Shown here piece by piece: positions 17,170 to 27,165 of a stretch of DNA of 64,000 nucleotides. Numbering within the stretch: position 1 is the stretch's first letter; each line of letters opens with the position of its first letter. Under the pieces are notes generated by a model. It was not told where the DNA came from. It was given only the letters and a program-made list of their open reading frames with translations, and ran no database searches. Source of the DNA: Bacteroidia bacterium (GTDB lineage: Bacteria; Bacteroidota; Bacteroidia; Bacteroidales; Prolixibacteraceae); the NCBI GenBank assembly GCA_025358025.1, contig JANYKW010000174.1:19428-83427 (forward strand), in the 5' to 3' direction. The translations under genes were made by a program, and so were the position numbers.

Positions 17170-19290
17170 TTAATCCCTTATCCGTATTATCTTCGTTACA
17201 ATGGTACTTTTATCAGTTTTTAACCTGCAGAAATAGACGCCGCTTCCTGAACCATTAGGAGTAAAAACAACCTCATGGGTACCGGATGTCAATCTTTGGT
17301 TCACCAGGGGTACAGAAACAATGCGCCCCCAAGTATCAAAAATCTCCACTTTGGCATACGATGCTTCTGCTAAGGTGAAGTTTATCGTTAGCTGTGAGCT
17401 GAACGGATTAGGATAAGCAAGTAAACTTAGCTTATTCTCTTGTTTCCGATCAATTTTTGTAATAAAACTGCTTTTATCTTTGAAATAAATGACCAGATCA
17501 TTTATTTCAAGATTTGCTTTCAGGTATCCGATGGCCTGTCCGTTTTGACGATTTATCACCAGTGACTTTAAATTCTGGCCATTGTTTATTACCAGGCTTA
17601 ATTGCTCATCTATAGGGTATGAGGTGTCGGGGATAGTAATTATCGCTGAATCATTCTTGATCACCTGGGTGAAGGTAAATGCTTCTCTTTTACGCCAGTA
17701 GCTCCCGAATTCCACAAAATTCATGTAAACTGTTTTTGTAGACAAACTTTTTATTAATTCCTTTTCAATATATAATTTGTAAAGTTTTGTAGGATGGTTT
17801 GCCATGTTAAACGGTGCATAATTGGCATAAACTTTTTTCATTAACAAATTAACTTCATTGATAAGGCTATCTTTATTCATATTTTCGGTTGGATCAACAA
17901 AAATGCAGACCGGCATTTCAAGTACGCCCGATATTTGGCTGGATTTGGCTTTTGTTTTTGCCAGATAATAAGGAAAATTTGTAAGTACATCGTTGGCGGT
18001 ATTTATTGAACTCTGCTTGTACCCTAAGGTGTCAAGCGCCCTACCCAGTTCTTTGGGAAAAGAAAGATAACCCGGACGAAACGAACTCACCACAACATTA
18101 TTATCTTTTTCAAGCAAATATTTTGAAACTTCACATTCACCTAAAACAGAACCACCCGTCGTTACAGAATTTGAATATACAGGGTAATAATTCTGCCTTG
18201 TATTTCCCAATTGCCCAAAAGGTAAGTCATCAAAATCAGGAAGATGACCTAACGAATGGCTTCCAATTTCAGTATTCTTTCTCCCAAGCGTCGTCAATAA
18301 CGGAATATTTTCGGTATAATAATCATGGTCCTGCTTATCGCTTGTGTAGTGGGTTGTCACAAAAAAAGTTGAATGGATCCCATTGATCAATTCCCAATCT
18401 GCAAAATCATTCATGTTGACCATTGAAACCTGGCAATCCACATCGTGGGATAATATCAATAGCGGCAGGTTATTGTATGGCAAAGTATGTTTCCAGGTGG
18501 CATATCCAATGTATTTGGCATAAATTCCTTTGATAAACAACATCAGCACGTCAGAAGTCGGTTCAAAACCACTGCTGTAGGTTCTTTGGGCTTCAAAATC
18601 ATTGTTGATTTGTGGCACAAATATCATCGACTGGAAGGAAAAGCCAATACAATAAGCATAACCTTTCCCATAGGCATTTCTTGCAACGCCAACTGTACCA
18701 TCTTCCATGTATTTTGCAAGCGGAACTGCATTTGCAAGCTGATAGTAGCAGGAATTCATGACTGATGCAAAGCTTGCATTGCCCAATGAAATGGTTTTCT
18801 CCAGGGGATCATCTATCCATCGCAGGGCAGTTTCTTCCGTATCTGTCCAGGTCATGGTATGATGACTTGTAACTACTTTGCAACCGGTAATTCCGAACAA
18901 TGGATAGAAATTCTGATTTGAAACATATGGAGCGATCAAAATGCCGCCGGCACTTACATAGTTTTTTAAAAGTGTGGTTTCAGCCGTTGTGAAATAACCG
19001 GTAATATCGGAGCATACGATTAATATTGGAAAGCGAATCGCATCAGAAACATCCTTTGTTATATAATAGGGGATACCGATCGTTTTGCAAATATATTCCA
19101 GCGAATAGACATTTTTGGTCACCTCTGCAAGTCTTTCTGTAACATCAAGGATGGCAATGGTCCTTCTTTCTTCACTTTTATTTACCTGGGAATAAGCTGC
19201 TAAGCTTACAGAAAATAAAAAAACCAGAACCAATGATATTTTGGCAATAACATTATATCTAAAATTGCAATCTCTTGATAAACATGGCAT
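17170..19290 (-). CDS. Secreted polysaccharide-deacetylase-like protein with T9SS sorting tail
   Basis: About 706 residues from the ATG at 19290; an in-frame ATG at 19371 would add 27 residues in front of the signal peptide and is less likely. After the signal (ending AAYSQ) comes a Rossmann-like, GATase-type domain (RRTIAILDVTERL onward). A NodB-like deacetylase domain follows with LSHDVD (metal-binding aspartates), GSHSLGH (HxxxH ligands) and SFRPGY. The C-terminus (LAYPNPFSSQL onward) is a type A T9SS sorting domain. It may remove acetyl groups from a glycan at the cell surface; the substrate is unknown. Confidence 0.78.
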   Translation of the reverse strand: MPCLSRDCNFRYNVIAKISLVLVFLFSVSLAAYSQVNKSEERRTIAILDVTERLAEVTKNVYSLEYICKTIGIPYYITKDVSDAIRFPILIVCSDITGYFTTAETTLLKNYVSAGGILIAPYVSNQNFYPLFGITGCKVVTSHHTMTWTDTEETALRWIDDPLEKTISLGNASFASVMNSCYYQLANAVPLAKYMEDGTVGVARNAYGKGYAYCIGFSFQSMIFVPQINNDFEAQRTYSSGFEPTSDVLMLFIKGIYAKYIGYATWKHTLPYNNLPLLILSHDVDCQVSMVNMNDFADWELINGIHSTFFVTTHYTSDKQDHDYYTENIPLLTTLGRKNTEIGSHSLGHLPDFDDLPFGQLGNTRQNYYPVYSNSVTTGGSVLGECEVSKYLLEKDNNVVVSSFRPGYLSFPKELGRALDTLGYKQSSINTANDVLTNFPYYLAKTKAKSSQISGVLEMPVCIFVDPTENMNKDSLINEVNLLMKKVYANYAPFNMANHPTKLYKLYIEKELIKSLSTKTVYMNFVEFGSYWRKREAFTFTQVIKNDSAIITIPDTSYPIDEQLSLVINNGQNLKSLVINRQNGQAIGYLKANLEINDLVIYFKDKSSFITKIDRKQENKLSLLAYPNPFSSQLTINFTLAEASYAKVEIFDTWGRIVSVPLVNQRLTSGTHEVVFTPNGSGSGVYFCRLKTDKSTIVTKIIRIRD

Positions 19291-19371
19291 TATCTTGGAT
19301 CTATCATTGAGGAGAAAAAGGATTTGTTTTAATAGTAAATTTCCCTTATTCTTAAAGTAATCACAATTCAT

Positions 19372-19792
19372 CTGTTTATCATTTGTTTTTTTATTGTCAG
19401 ATGGAATACCTGCATCATCACTTTCGGATGGTGAGACAAATGGATCATGGGTATTTCACACGTAAATAACAGTATTAATTTATTCAAATTCAGAACGTAC
19501 GTATGGAACCCTCAGGGCAATTTACATGCTATTTTGTGATCAATAGTGCATGAGGGTTTCTTATTCATAAAGGCAATTAAACCGGATGTATTATCTAGCT
19601 TTTACAAAGCTAACAAATTAGATTTAGCTGCAAAATCCCAGCTTATCTTAATCGGGAATTTGGTAGGATTATACGATTGCTTCATTGCTTTTGTGTTTAG
19701 ATTGAAAACAATTTCATTCTGGCGATTGTTTATAAAATAAATTATATACATTACTGTACTAATTAGTCAGGATTAAAATAGTAATTGTTAAA
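19372..19792. other. Divergent intergenic region with an imperfect hairpin
   Basis: 421 bases between two diverging genes. AACCCTCA (19507-19514) pairs with TGAGGGTT (19551-19558), and an inner stem TGCTATT/AATAGTGCA extends it around a small loop, followed by a T-rich run on the + strand. It looks like a terminator or a small structured RNA, but neither flanking gene ends here. A 64-codon ORF at 19546-19740 has no protein-like features. No clear TAnnTTTG box was found in front of 19793. Confidence 0.4.
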
Positions 19793-22700
19793 ATGAGTAC
19801 CTTCAAAACCTCCATCATGCCTGTAACAGGCTTGTCCTGTAGTAATTGTGCATCTGCAATTGCATCGAACGTACGCAAGTTACCGGGTATTTCTGAAGCC
19901 AATGTAGATTTCTCCAGCGAAAAACTGACAGTTTCGTTCGATCCTGCCAAGATGAACGAGAAAGAAATCATAGCCAGTGTACGACGGATTGGCTATGGAG
20001 TTGCTACCGGAAAGGTCGAATTGCCAATTACCGGCCTTCAGGATAATACCGATGCTTTGACGCTGGAGAGAATACTGATTAGACAGAACGGGGTACTTGC
20101 CTCATTTGTTGGTTATGGTACCGAACGGGCCACACTGGAATATATCCCTGGAATGACAAGCATAGCCGAACTGGCCGCAGTGATCCGCAGAGCCGGGTTT
20201 CACATCGTTCTGGCTGGCGATACTGAAGAAATGGAAGACGTTGAAGCAAAAGTGCGTACCTCGGAACTCAACAGGCAAAGGCATTTGCTGATGATCGGAC
20301 TGGTCTTCACAATCCCACTCATGGTTTTCAGTATGGCGCACGACTTCCGCATAGTAGGTTTCGAATACGATCAGTTTGTCATGCTTTTTGCAGCCACCAT
20401 TGTGCAATTTGTTGTTGGCTGGCAATTTTATGTTGGTGCATTCAAGAGCCTTCGTTTTGGCAGTGCAAACATGGATGTTTTAATTATGATGGGCTCATCG
20501 GCTGCCTATTTTTCAAGCCTTTTCGTTACCCTTGGCATCATTGACAGCCCTGATGTTTATTTCGAAACGAGTGCTGCAATAATCACCCTGATACGGCTTG
20601 GCAAATACCTCGAAACACGGGCAAAAGGCAAAACCTCAGAAGCGTTGAAAGCCTTGATGGGATTGCGCGCCCGCACTGCTATTGTGGTGCGCGATGGTGT
20701 AGAAATGGAAATCAGCATTGAACAGGTTGAAGTTGGGGATACCGTTTTGGTGCGCCCCGGGGGAAAAGTGCCTGTCGATGGAATTATCAGTGAAGGGAGG
20801 TCGGCTTTTGAGGAATCGATGATCACCGGCGAGTCTATGCCTGTTAGCAAAGGTCCGGGTGACGAAGTTGTTGGTGCAACCATCAACCGCGAAGGACTGA
20901 TCCGGTTTGAAGCCACCCGCGTCGGGAAAAATACCACGCTGTCGCAGATCGTGCAGATGGTGCAGCAAGCCCAGGGAAGTAAAGCGCCCATCCAGAAGCT
21001 AACCGACGAGATTGGGAAATATTTCGTTCCTATCATCATTGGCATTGCACTATTTACCTTCCTGGGATGGATTTATGTGGCACAGGCAGATTGGACGGAT
21101 GCCATGATGAATGCCATTGCAGTACTTGTCATCGCGTGTCCCTGTGCCATCGGTTTGGCTACGCCGACTGCCGTTATGGTTGGCACATCGAAAGGTGCTG
21201 AAAATGGAATCCTCTTCAAAAACAGCGAAATGCTGGAACGGGCCGGAAGAGTGAATATTGTGTTATTCGATAAGACCGGAACGATTACGAAGGGCGAACC
21301 CGAAGTTACCGATATTATACCTTTGGGTGATTTGAATGCCAATGAAATATTGCGTCTGGCCGCCAGTGCCGAACGGGGTTCGGAACACCCGCTGGGACAA
21401 ACCATGGTAAAAGCAGCAAAAATTAAAGGATTGAGCCTTGCCGAACCACAGCAATTCCGTGCTTATAGCGGCCTTGGCATTCGTGCAAATATTGATAATC
21501 AGACTGTTGCGATTGGAAATCTGCGGATGATGAAGAATGAAGGTATCGCGATAGAGGAACTTCAAACCAAAGTGTTGAGCTTGCAAACCGAAGGCAAAAC
21601 CGCGATGATCGTGTCGGTAAAGCAGGTTGACAGCCAGGAAACTGCTCTCCCGGTTGGGATAATTGCCGTTGCCGATACAGTAAAACCCGGTGCAAAGGAG
21701 GCCATTGCAGCGTTGCGCAAACTCGGCCTCGACATAATAATGATTACCGGCGATAACCGGCACACCGCCGATGCCATTGCCCGACAAGTTGGTATCGACC
21801 GCGTGATGGCCGAGGTGTTGCCCGGCGAAAAGGCTGAAGCGGTAAAGAAACTTCAGGAACAAAGTACTTTGGGCAATTTTGCGCATCCAATGGTAGCAAT
21901 GGTGGGCGATGGGATCAACGACGCTCCGGCACTGGCCCAGGCCGATGTTGGCATTGCCATCGGAACCGGAACCGATATTGCCATGGCTACCGCGGGCATC
22001 ACGCTGATTAGCGGTGATCTGGCAGGTGTTGGCCGTGCCATCTCCTTATCTCGCGGAACTTCACAGACCATTGTCCAGAACCTGATCTGGGCACTGTTTT
22101 ACAATGTCGCGTTGATTCCGATTGCCGCTTACGGTTTGCTTAGCCCCATGTTTGCTGCGGGAGCCATGGCTTTCAGTTCAATTTTCGTGGTGACGAACAG
22201 CCTCCGGTTGCGGGCTTACAAAGTGCAGACATTTGCTCCGAAAAAAACCATTTTGCGCCAATCACTCGAATTACTACCCCGTATCATCGCTCCGGCAGTC
22301 GCATTGGCCATCCTTATCATTGGCCCAATGGTATTTATGCCGGATGCAAACATGGAAATTAAGGGTGCAAACCCCGGTAGTATGACACCACTTTTGATGA
22401 TGGTCATGGCCTTGTCGAATGCCTTGATTGCCATTTCGTACGCTTCCATTCCATTTTTCCTGATTGTTTTTGTCAGGCGAAGAAAAGATATGCCTTTTAC
22501 CTGGATTATTTTTCTGTTCGGTTTGTTCATCCTGGCATGCGGTACCACCCATATTACCCACGTTATTGGACTTTGGTGGGAGGTAAACTGGTGGCAAGCT
22601 ACCGTTGATGCCATTTGTGCCATCGTTTCTGTTGCTACCGCAATAGTTTTGTGGCCGGTACTTCCGCGCCTTCTTTCCATTCCGAGTCCGAACCAGTTGA

Positions 22701-24559
22701 GGATGGTTAACAATGCATTGCAAATGGAGAAAGACAAACTGGTTTACACACAAGGCGAGCTACAAAAATCCTACGATGAAATTGAACTTCGTGTGAAAGA
22801 ACGAACCGAAGATCTGGTAATCGCTAATCAGTCGCTTCAGGAAGAAATAAACCAACGAAAAATGACAGAAAATGCTCTTCAGATGAGCGAAGAAAAATTC
22901 AGGGCCATGGTCGAAACGCTCCCGTTATCCATCCACCTAACCGAAGGCGTTGAGCAAATTTCGAAATATGTAAATCCGATGATGATTGAAATGTTTGGCT
23001 ATAACCTTGAGGATATTCCTTCAGCCAAAGAATGGTTTCCGTTGGCATACCCTGATGAAAATTATCGCCGGCAGGTAGCGGATGAATGGACACAAAAAGT
23101 GAAACATGCCATCGAAACCCAATCGCCGATTGAGAAAATGGAAACCGAAGTGACCTGCAAAGATGGATTGAAAAGGCACATTTTATGGGATTTTATTACC
23201 CTTGGCGATAAAAACTACTCGTGCGGGCTGGATTTAACAGAGCGCAAAAAGGCAGAAGACGCCCGCATTAAAAGCGAACAAGAATTTCGTTTATTGGCAG
23301 AATCCATGCCTCAGATTGTTTGGATCACCCGTGCCGATGGGTGGAACATTTATTTTAACCAGCAATGGGTTGATTATACAGGACTTACTCTTGAAGAAAG
23401 TTATGGCCATGGCTGGAATACCCCTTTCCATCCCGATGATCAGCAGCGTGCATGGAATGCCTGGCAAAACGCTGTTGAAAACAATGGCATCTATTCCATC
23501 GAAGCTCGTTTGCGGCGCTTCGACGGGGTCTATCACTGGTGGTTGGTACGCGGTGTGCCGGTCCTCAATGAACATGGTGAAATTCTAAAATGGTTTGGAA
23601 CCTGCACAGACATTGAAGAAATTATAAAGGCAGAGGAAGCGATGCGCCAAAGTGAAGAGTATTTCAGAACTATTTTTGAATATTCCGGCGTTGGAAAGTT
23701 AATTACGTCATTAGATGGTAATTTAAAGGCCAACAAGGCATTTTGCCAGATTCTGGGCTATTCTGCAGAAGAATTATCCGCAGCAAATTGGAGAGACATC
23801 ACACATCCTGATGATATTGAAATTAATACTAAGAATATAGAAAAATTAATCTCAGGAGAGGAATCTTCCATGCGCTGGGAGAAACGCTACATTCACAAGG
23901 ACGGGCATTTCGTTTGGGCTGACTTAAGTATCGTTTTACAACGTGATATTGAAAACAAACCACTTTACTTTATTACAACCATTCAGGATATTACCGGGCG
24001 CAAGCAAGCTGAAGAGACACTACAAGAAAGCGTGCGACTCCTCAGGGAATCACAGGCTATTGCCCGTTTAGGCAGTTTTTCCTGGGATTTATCAACCGGT
24101 TTATGGAAAAGTTCGGAAATCCTGGATGAGCTTTTCGGCATCGATGAAAATTACATCCGATCGCTCGAAGGTTGGGCAAATATCGTTCATCCCGATTGGC
24201 AGAAAACGATGGCCGAATACGTTACGACAGAAGTCGTAGGGAAGCTTCAGAAATTTGATAAGGAATATCTGATCATCAGGCAAAATAACAGACAGGAACG
24301 CTGGGTTCACGGACATGGTGAACTTGAACTGGATGCCGGCAACCTCCCAACAAAATTAATCGGAACTATCATTGACATCACCGAACGCAAACATGCCGAA
24401 GAAGAAATTCACAATCAATTGGTCGAACTGCGTCGCTGGTACGAGGTAACACTCGACCGTGAAGACCGGGTTCTTGAACTGAAACAGGAAGTAAATGAGC
24501 TGCTTCAGCAGCATGGTGAAGCTTTACGATATGAGATTGTTAAATTGGATAACCTGTAA
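19793..24559 (+). CDS. Cu+-ATPase fused to an ethylene-receptor-like membrane domain and four PAS domains
   Basis: 1588 residues in one uninterrupted frame. Part one is a full P1B-1 ATPase: HMA domain with CxxC (C16, C19), a second degenerate HMA without CxxC (about 67-130), TGE 345-347, CPC 449-451, DKTGT from D493, SEHPLG (H532), GDGINDAP from G705, and Cu+ signature residues Y770-N771 and M792/S796 in the last two helices. A ninth helix (about 829-848) leads into a three-helix ethylene-binding-domain homologue: [13 protein letters not shown] (N876, Y883, I886, P887), ACGTTH (C916, H920) and a third helix to about 957. A coiled coil and four PAS domains follow (from about 1033, 1160, 1287, 1416), then a tail with [11 protein letters not shown]. 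No kinase, cyclase or GGDEF output domain is present. It heads an array of signalling genes. The predicted role, copper export or loading coupled to sensing, is inference. Confidence 0.9.
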   Translation: MSTFKTSIMPVTGLSCSNCASAIASNVRKLPGISEANVDFSSEKLTVSFDPAKMNEKEIIASVRRIGYGVATGKVELPITGLQDNTDALTLERILIRQNGVLASFVGYGTERATLEYIPGMTSIAELAAVIRRAGFHIVLAGDTEEMEDVEAKVRTSELNRQRHLLMIGLVFTIPLMVFSMAHDFRIVGFEYDQFVMLFAATIVQFVVGWQFYVGAFKSLRFGSANMDVLIMMGSSAAYFSSLFVTLGIIDSPDVYFETSAAIITLIRLGKYLETRAKGKTSEALKALMGLRARTAIVVRDGVEMEISIEQVEVGDTVLVRPGGKVPVDGIISEGRSAFEESMITGESMPVSKGPGDEVVGATINREGLIRFEATRVGKNTTLSQIVQMVQQAQGSKAPIQKLTDEIGKYFVPIIIGIALFTFLGWIYVAQADWTDAMMNAIAVLVIACPCAIGLATPTAVMVGTSKGAENGILFKNSEMLERAGRVNIVLFDKTGTITKGEPEVTDIIPLGDLNANEILRLAASAERGSEHPLGQTMVKAAKIKGLSLAEPQQFRAYSGLGIRANIDNQTVAIGNLRMMKNEGIAIEELQTKVLSLQTEGKTAMIVSVKQVDSQETALPVGIIAVADTVKPGAKEAIAALRKLGLDIIMITGDNRHTADAIARQVGIDRVMAEVLPGEKAEAVKKLQEQSTLGNFAHPMVAMVGDGINDAPALAQADVGIAIGTGTDIAMATAGITLISGDLAGVGRAISLSRGTSQTIVQNLIWALFYNVALIPIAAYGLLSPMFAAGAMAFSSIFVVTNSLRLRAYKVQTFAPKKTILRQSLELLPRIIAPAVALAILIIGPMVFMPDANMEIKGANPGSMTPLLMMVMALSNALIAISYASIPFFLIVFVRRRKDMPFTWIIFLFGLFILACGTTHITHVIGLWWEVNWWQATVDAICAIVSVATAIVLWPVLPRLLSIPSPNQLRMVNNALQMEKDKLVYTQGELQKSYDEIELRVKERTEDLVIANQSLQEEINQRKMTENALQMSEEKFRAMVETLPLSIHLTEGVEQISKYVNPMMIEMFGYNLEDIPSAKEWFPLAYPDENYRRQVADEWTQKVKHAIETQSPIEKMETEVTCKDGLKRHILWDFITLGDKNYSCGLDLTERKKAEDARIKSEQEFRLLAESMPQIVWITRADGWNIYFNQQWVDYTGLTLEESYGHGWNTPFHPDDQQRAWNAWQNAVENNGIYSIEARLRRFDGVYHWWLVRGVPVLNEHGEILKWFGTCTDIEEIIKAEEAMRQSEEYFRTIFEYSGVGKLITSLDGNLKANKAFCQILGYSAEELSAANWRDITHPDDIEINTKNIEKLISGEESSMRWEKRYIHKDGHFVWADLSIVLQRDIENKPLYFITTIQDITGRKQAEETLQESVRLLRESQAIARLGSFSWDLSTGLWKSSEILDELFGIDENYIRSLEGWANIVHPDWQKTMAEYVTTEVVGKLQKFDKEYLIIRQNNRQERWVHGHGELELDAGNLPTKLIGTIIDITERKHAEEEIHNQLVELRRWYEVTLDREDRVLELKQEVNELLQQHGEALRYEIVKLDNL

Positions 24560-24581
24560 ATAATTCATAAAAAGAACATAA

Positions 24582-27164
24582 GTGAAAAAAACAAACAAAA
24601 TAGTCGGCTATCTATTTGCGCAGGGGAAAAATATTTCCATGGAACATCGGTTGTTTTTGTCATTAATCTTTGTTGGGCTGGTGATTAGCATGATTGGATT
24701 GTTTATGACAATTATTTTATCTTTGCCTCTGATCACTGTATTTTTCTGTCTTATATTGTCCTGCTTTCTATTGGTGATATACTATTTTGCCAGGTTTAGA
24801 GGAATTTTTAAACCCTTTATCCTGCCGATCATATTATTTACCTATATTTTTGTTTTTTCAATTTGGCTCTTCGCAGGAGGTATGAAGGGTCCCAATATAT
24901 TGTCCGCAACGCTGGTCCTGATTTTCGCTTTGTTAATCGTACCGGTAAAAAACAGACCATATATTTTCTATTTGTATATAGCCTGTGTCATCCTGGTTTA
25001 TCTGCTCCAGTTCTTCAAACCCGAAATCATCATTGATTATCCTACTGAAACATCCAGGTGGATTGACAGTTTTATAACGACCCTGTGTTGCTCCTTTTGT
25101 ATTTATCTGATCATTAATTTCATACATAAGAATTATACCATTGAAAGACTTCGGGCCGAAAAAAATGAAACATACAATGTGATCACAAATCAGTTGAAAG
25201 ACTGGGTTAGCTTAACCGATATGGATGGAAATTTTGTATCTGCCAATCCTGCCTTATCAGGAATGACGGGTTATAGCGAAACAGAACTATTAAAAATGTC
25301 GGTATCCAATATAGAATCCAAATCGCAATCGCAACTTCAGGGACTTGTACCCGAAAACAAAGCAAACAAGATTGGAATACCTTATCTGATCAGAATAAGA
25401 TGCAAAGACGAAACTGAATTTGTTGCTGAGATAGTTACCAACAGGATTACAATCAGCGGCCAGGATTTTTTACTTAGTACAGGAAAAGACATTACAAAAC
25501 GCAAGCAGGAGGAATTGGAACGTCAGGTAATATATGAAATTTCGCAAAGCGTTACCATAACCTACGACCTCAATGAATTATTGAAGTTCATACATCATTC
25601 GCTCAGGAAAGTGCTTTTTGCCGATAATTGTTTTGTAGCACTGCACGATAAAAACACCGGACTTTTTAGCTTTCCGTATTATGCCGATCAGTTTGATACA
25701 ACACCCGAACCTATTGAAATGCCCAAAAGTTGTACCGCTTATGTTTTTAGAACTGGTAATCCTTTACTTATTACACCGGCATTACTTCATCAACTCATAG
25801 AACAAAACGAAGTTGAGTTGGTAGGTTCGCCTTCTCCTTCATGGATTGGTGTGCCATTAAAAACACCCAACGGAACAATTGGCGTTTGGGTGCTTCAAAA
25901 CTACGAAAAGGAAAATGTATATTCAGAATACGATATTCAATTTCTCGATTCAGTAGGAAGCCAGATAGCCATGGCTATTGAGCGGAGGCAAGCAGAAATA
26001 GAAATTAAACAACAAAACGAAGATCTTTTAAAACTCAATGCCACCAAAGACAAATTTTTCTCCATCATTGCCCATGACCTGCGCACTCCTTTTAATGGAT
26101 TCCTTGGCTTAACCAAATTGATGGTTGAAGACTTGCCTGATTTGTCAACGGAAAAGATTCATGAGTTTGCAGTGAGTCTGCAAAGATCGGCTACCAACCT
26201 ATACCGCCTGCTCACCAACTTATTGCAGTGGGCACAAATTCAACAAGGTGCAATCCCTTTTAATCCTGAAGTAATTCAATTGGATTTAGTTGTCGCTGAA
26301 AGTATAGCCATGATTCAGGAGTCGGCCAAAAACAAAGACATTGAGCTGCATAATGATATTTCTGCCGGGTTGGTGGCTTTTGCCGACAGGAACATGCTTC
26401 AAACCGTCATCCGCAACCTCGTATCGAATTCGGTTAAGTTCACTGGCAAAGGAGGGAAAGTTTATATATCGGCCAGAATCAACAGCGACAACCGGGCCGA
26501 ACTATCAATTAAGGATTTGGGTATCGGAATGAGCCCTGAAATGGTTAATAACTTATTCAGGATTGATGTAAAAACCAGCCGGAGAGGGACCGAAGGCGAA
26601 CCCAGCACCGGATTGGGTTTGCTGCTCTGCAAAGAATTTGTTGAAAAACAGGGCGGTAGTATTTGTGTTGAAAGTAAAGCAGGAATTGGAAGTACGTTTT
26701 ACTTCACGCTTCCAAACGACCCTGTTCCTACAGAGAAGCTAGTAGTTGAAAATGATAAAACATTTGATAGTCAGGATAATAAAATTTCTCCCGAATTTCA
26801 GGGACTAAAAATTCTCCTGGCCGAAGATGATGAAACATCAGAAATGCTAATTTCCATAGCAGTGAAAATGTTTACAAAAGAAATTATAATAGCCGGAACC
26901 GGAGTTGAGGCTGTTGACGCCTGTCGTAGCCACCCTGATATTGATTTGGTGCTGATGGATTTGAAGATGCCAGAAATGAGCGGCTATGAAGCAATCCGGC
27001 AAATTCGACAATTCAATGGGGAAGTTATAATCATTGCACAGACTGCCTTCGGACTCTCAGGCGACCGAGATAGGGCTATTGAAGCAGGTTGTAACGATTA
27101 TTTGACGAAACCTGTCAGAAAAGATGAATTGGTGGGGTTGATACAGAAGTATTTCAGGAAATAA
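24582..27164 (+). CDS. Membrane hybrid histidine kinase (PAS-GAF-HisKA-HATPase-REC)
   Basis: 860 residues from a GTG start, 22 bases after the ATPase-PAS fusion. About six N-terminal membrane helices (residues 20-190) are followed by PAS (about 205-310), GAF (about 315-470), HisKA with H498 in SIIAHDLRTPFNG, and HATPase (NLVSNSVKFTGKGG, LGIGMS, TGLGLLLC). A C-terminal receiver has D793 in LVLMDLKMP and a KPV lysine. Phosphate probably passes from H498 to D793 or to the separate receivers downstream. Being the first kinase after a kinase-less sensor, it is the prime candidate partner; this is inference from order. Confidence 0.9.
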   Translation: MKKTNKIVGYLFAQGKNISMEHRLFLSLIFVGLVISMIGLFMTIILSLPLITVFFCLILSCFLLVIYYFARFRGIFKPFILPIILFTYIFVFSIWLFAGGMKGPNILSATLVLIFALLIVPVKNRPYIFYLYIACVILVYLLQFFKPEIIIDYPTETSRWIDSFITTLCCSFCIYLIINFIHKNYTIERLRAEKNETYNVITNQLKDWVSLTDMDGNFVSANPALSGMTGYSETELLKMSVSNIESKSQSQLQGLVPENKANKIGIPYLIRIRCKDETEFVAEIVTNRITISGQDFLLSTGKDITKRKQEELERQVIYEISQSVTITYDLNELLKFIHHSLRKVLFADNCFVALHDKNTGLFSFPYYADQFDTTPEPIEMPKSCTAYVFRTGNPLLITPALLHQLIEQNEVELVGSPSPSWIGVPLKTPNGTIGVWVLQNYEKENVYSEYDIQFLDSVGSQIAMAIERRQAEIEIKQQNEDLLKLNATKDKFFSIIAHDLRTPFNGFLGLTKLMVEDLPDLSTEKIHEFAVSLQRSATNLYRLLTNLLQWAQIQQGAIPFNPEVIQLDLVVAESIAMIQESAKNKDIELHNDISAGLVAFADRNMLQTVIRNLVSNSVKFTGKGGKVYISARINSDNRAELSIKDLGIGMSPEMVNNLFRIDVKTSRRGTEGEPSTGLGLLLCKEFVEKQGGSICVESKAGIGSTFYFTLPNDPVPTEKLVVENDKTFDSQDNKISPEFQGLKILLAEDDETSEMLISIAVKMFTKEIIIAGTGVEAVDACRSHPDIDLVLMDLKMPEMSGYEAIRQIRQFNGEVIIIAQTAFGLSGDRDRAIEAGCNDYLTKPVRKDELVGLIQKYFRK

Positions 27165-27165
27165 A

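Noticed and set aside
19546..19740. 64-codon ORF in the divergent gap
   Set aside because: No recognisable motif, starts inside the hairpin, AT-rich composition; treated as non-coding.
22245..22415. Frameshift or gene boundary between the ATPase and receptor-like part
   Set aside because: The frame is continuous, no start with a new gene's features is evident here, and the extra helix gives a consistent topology, so a true fusion is favoured.
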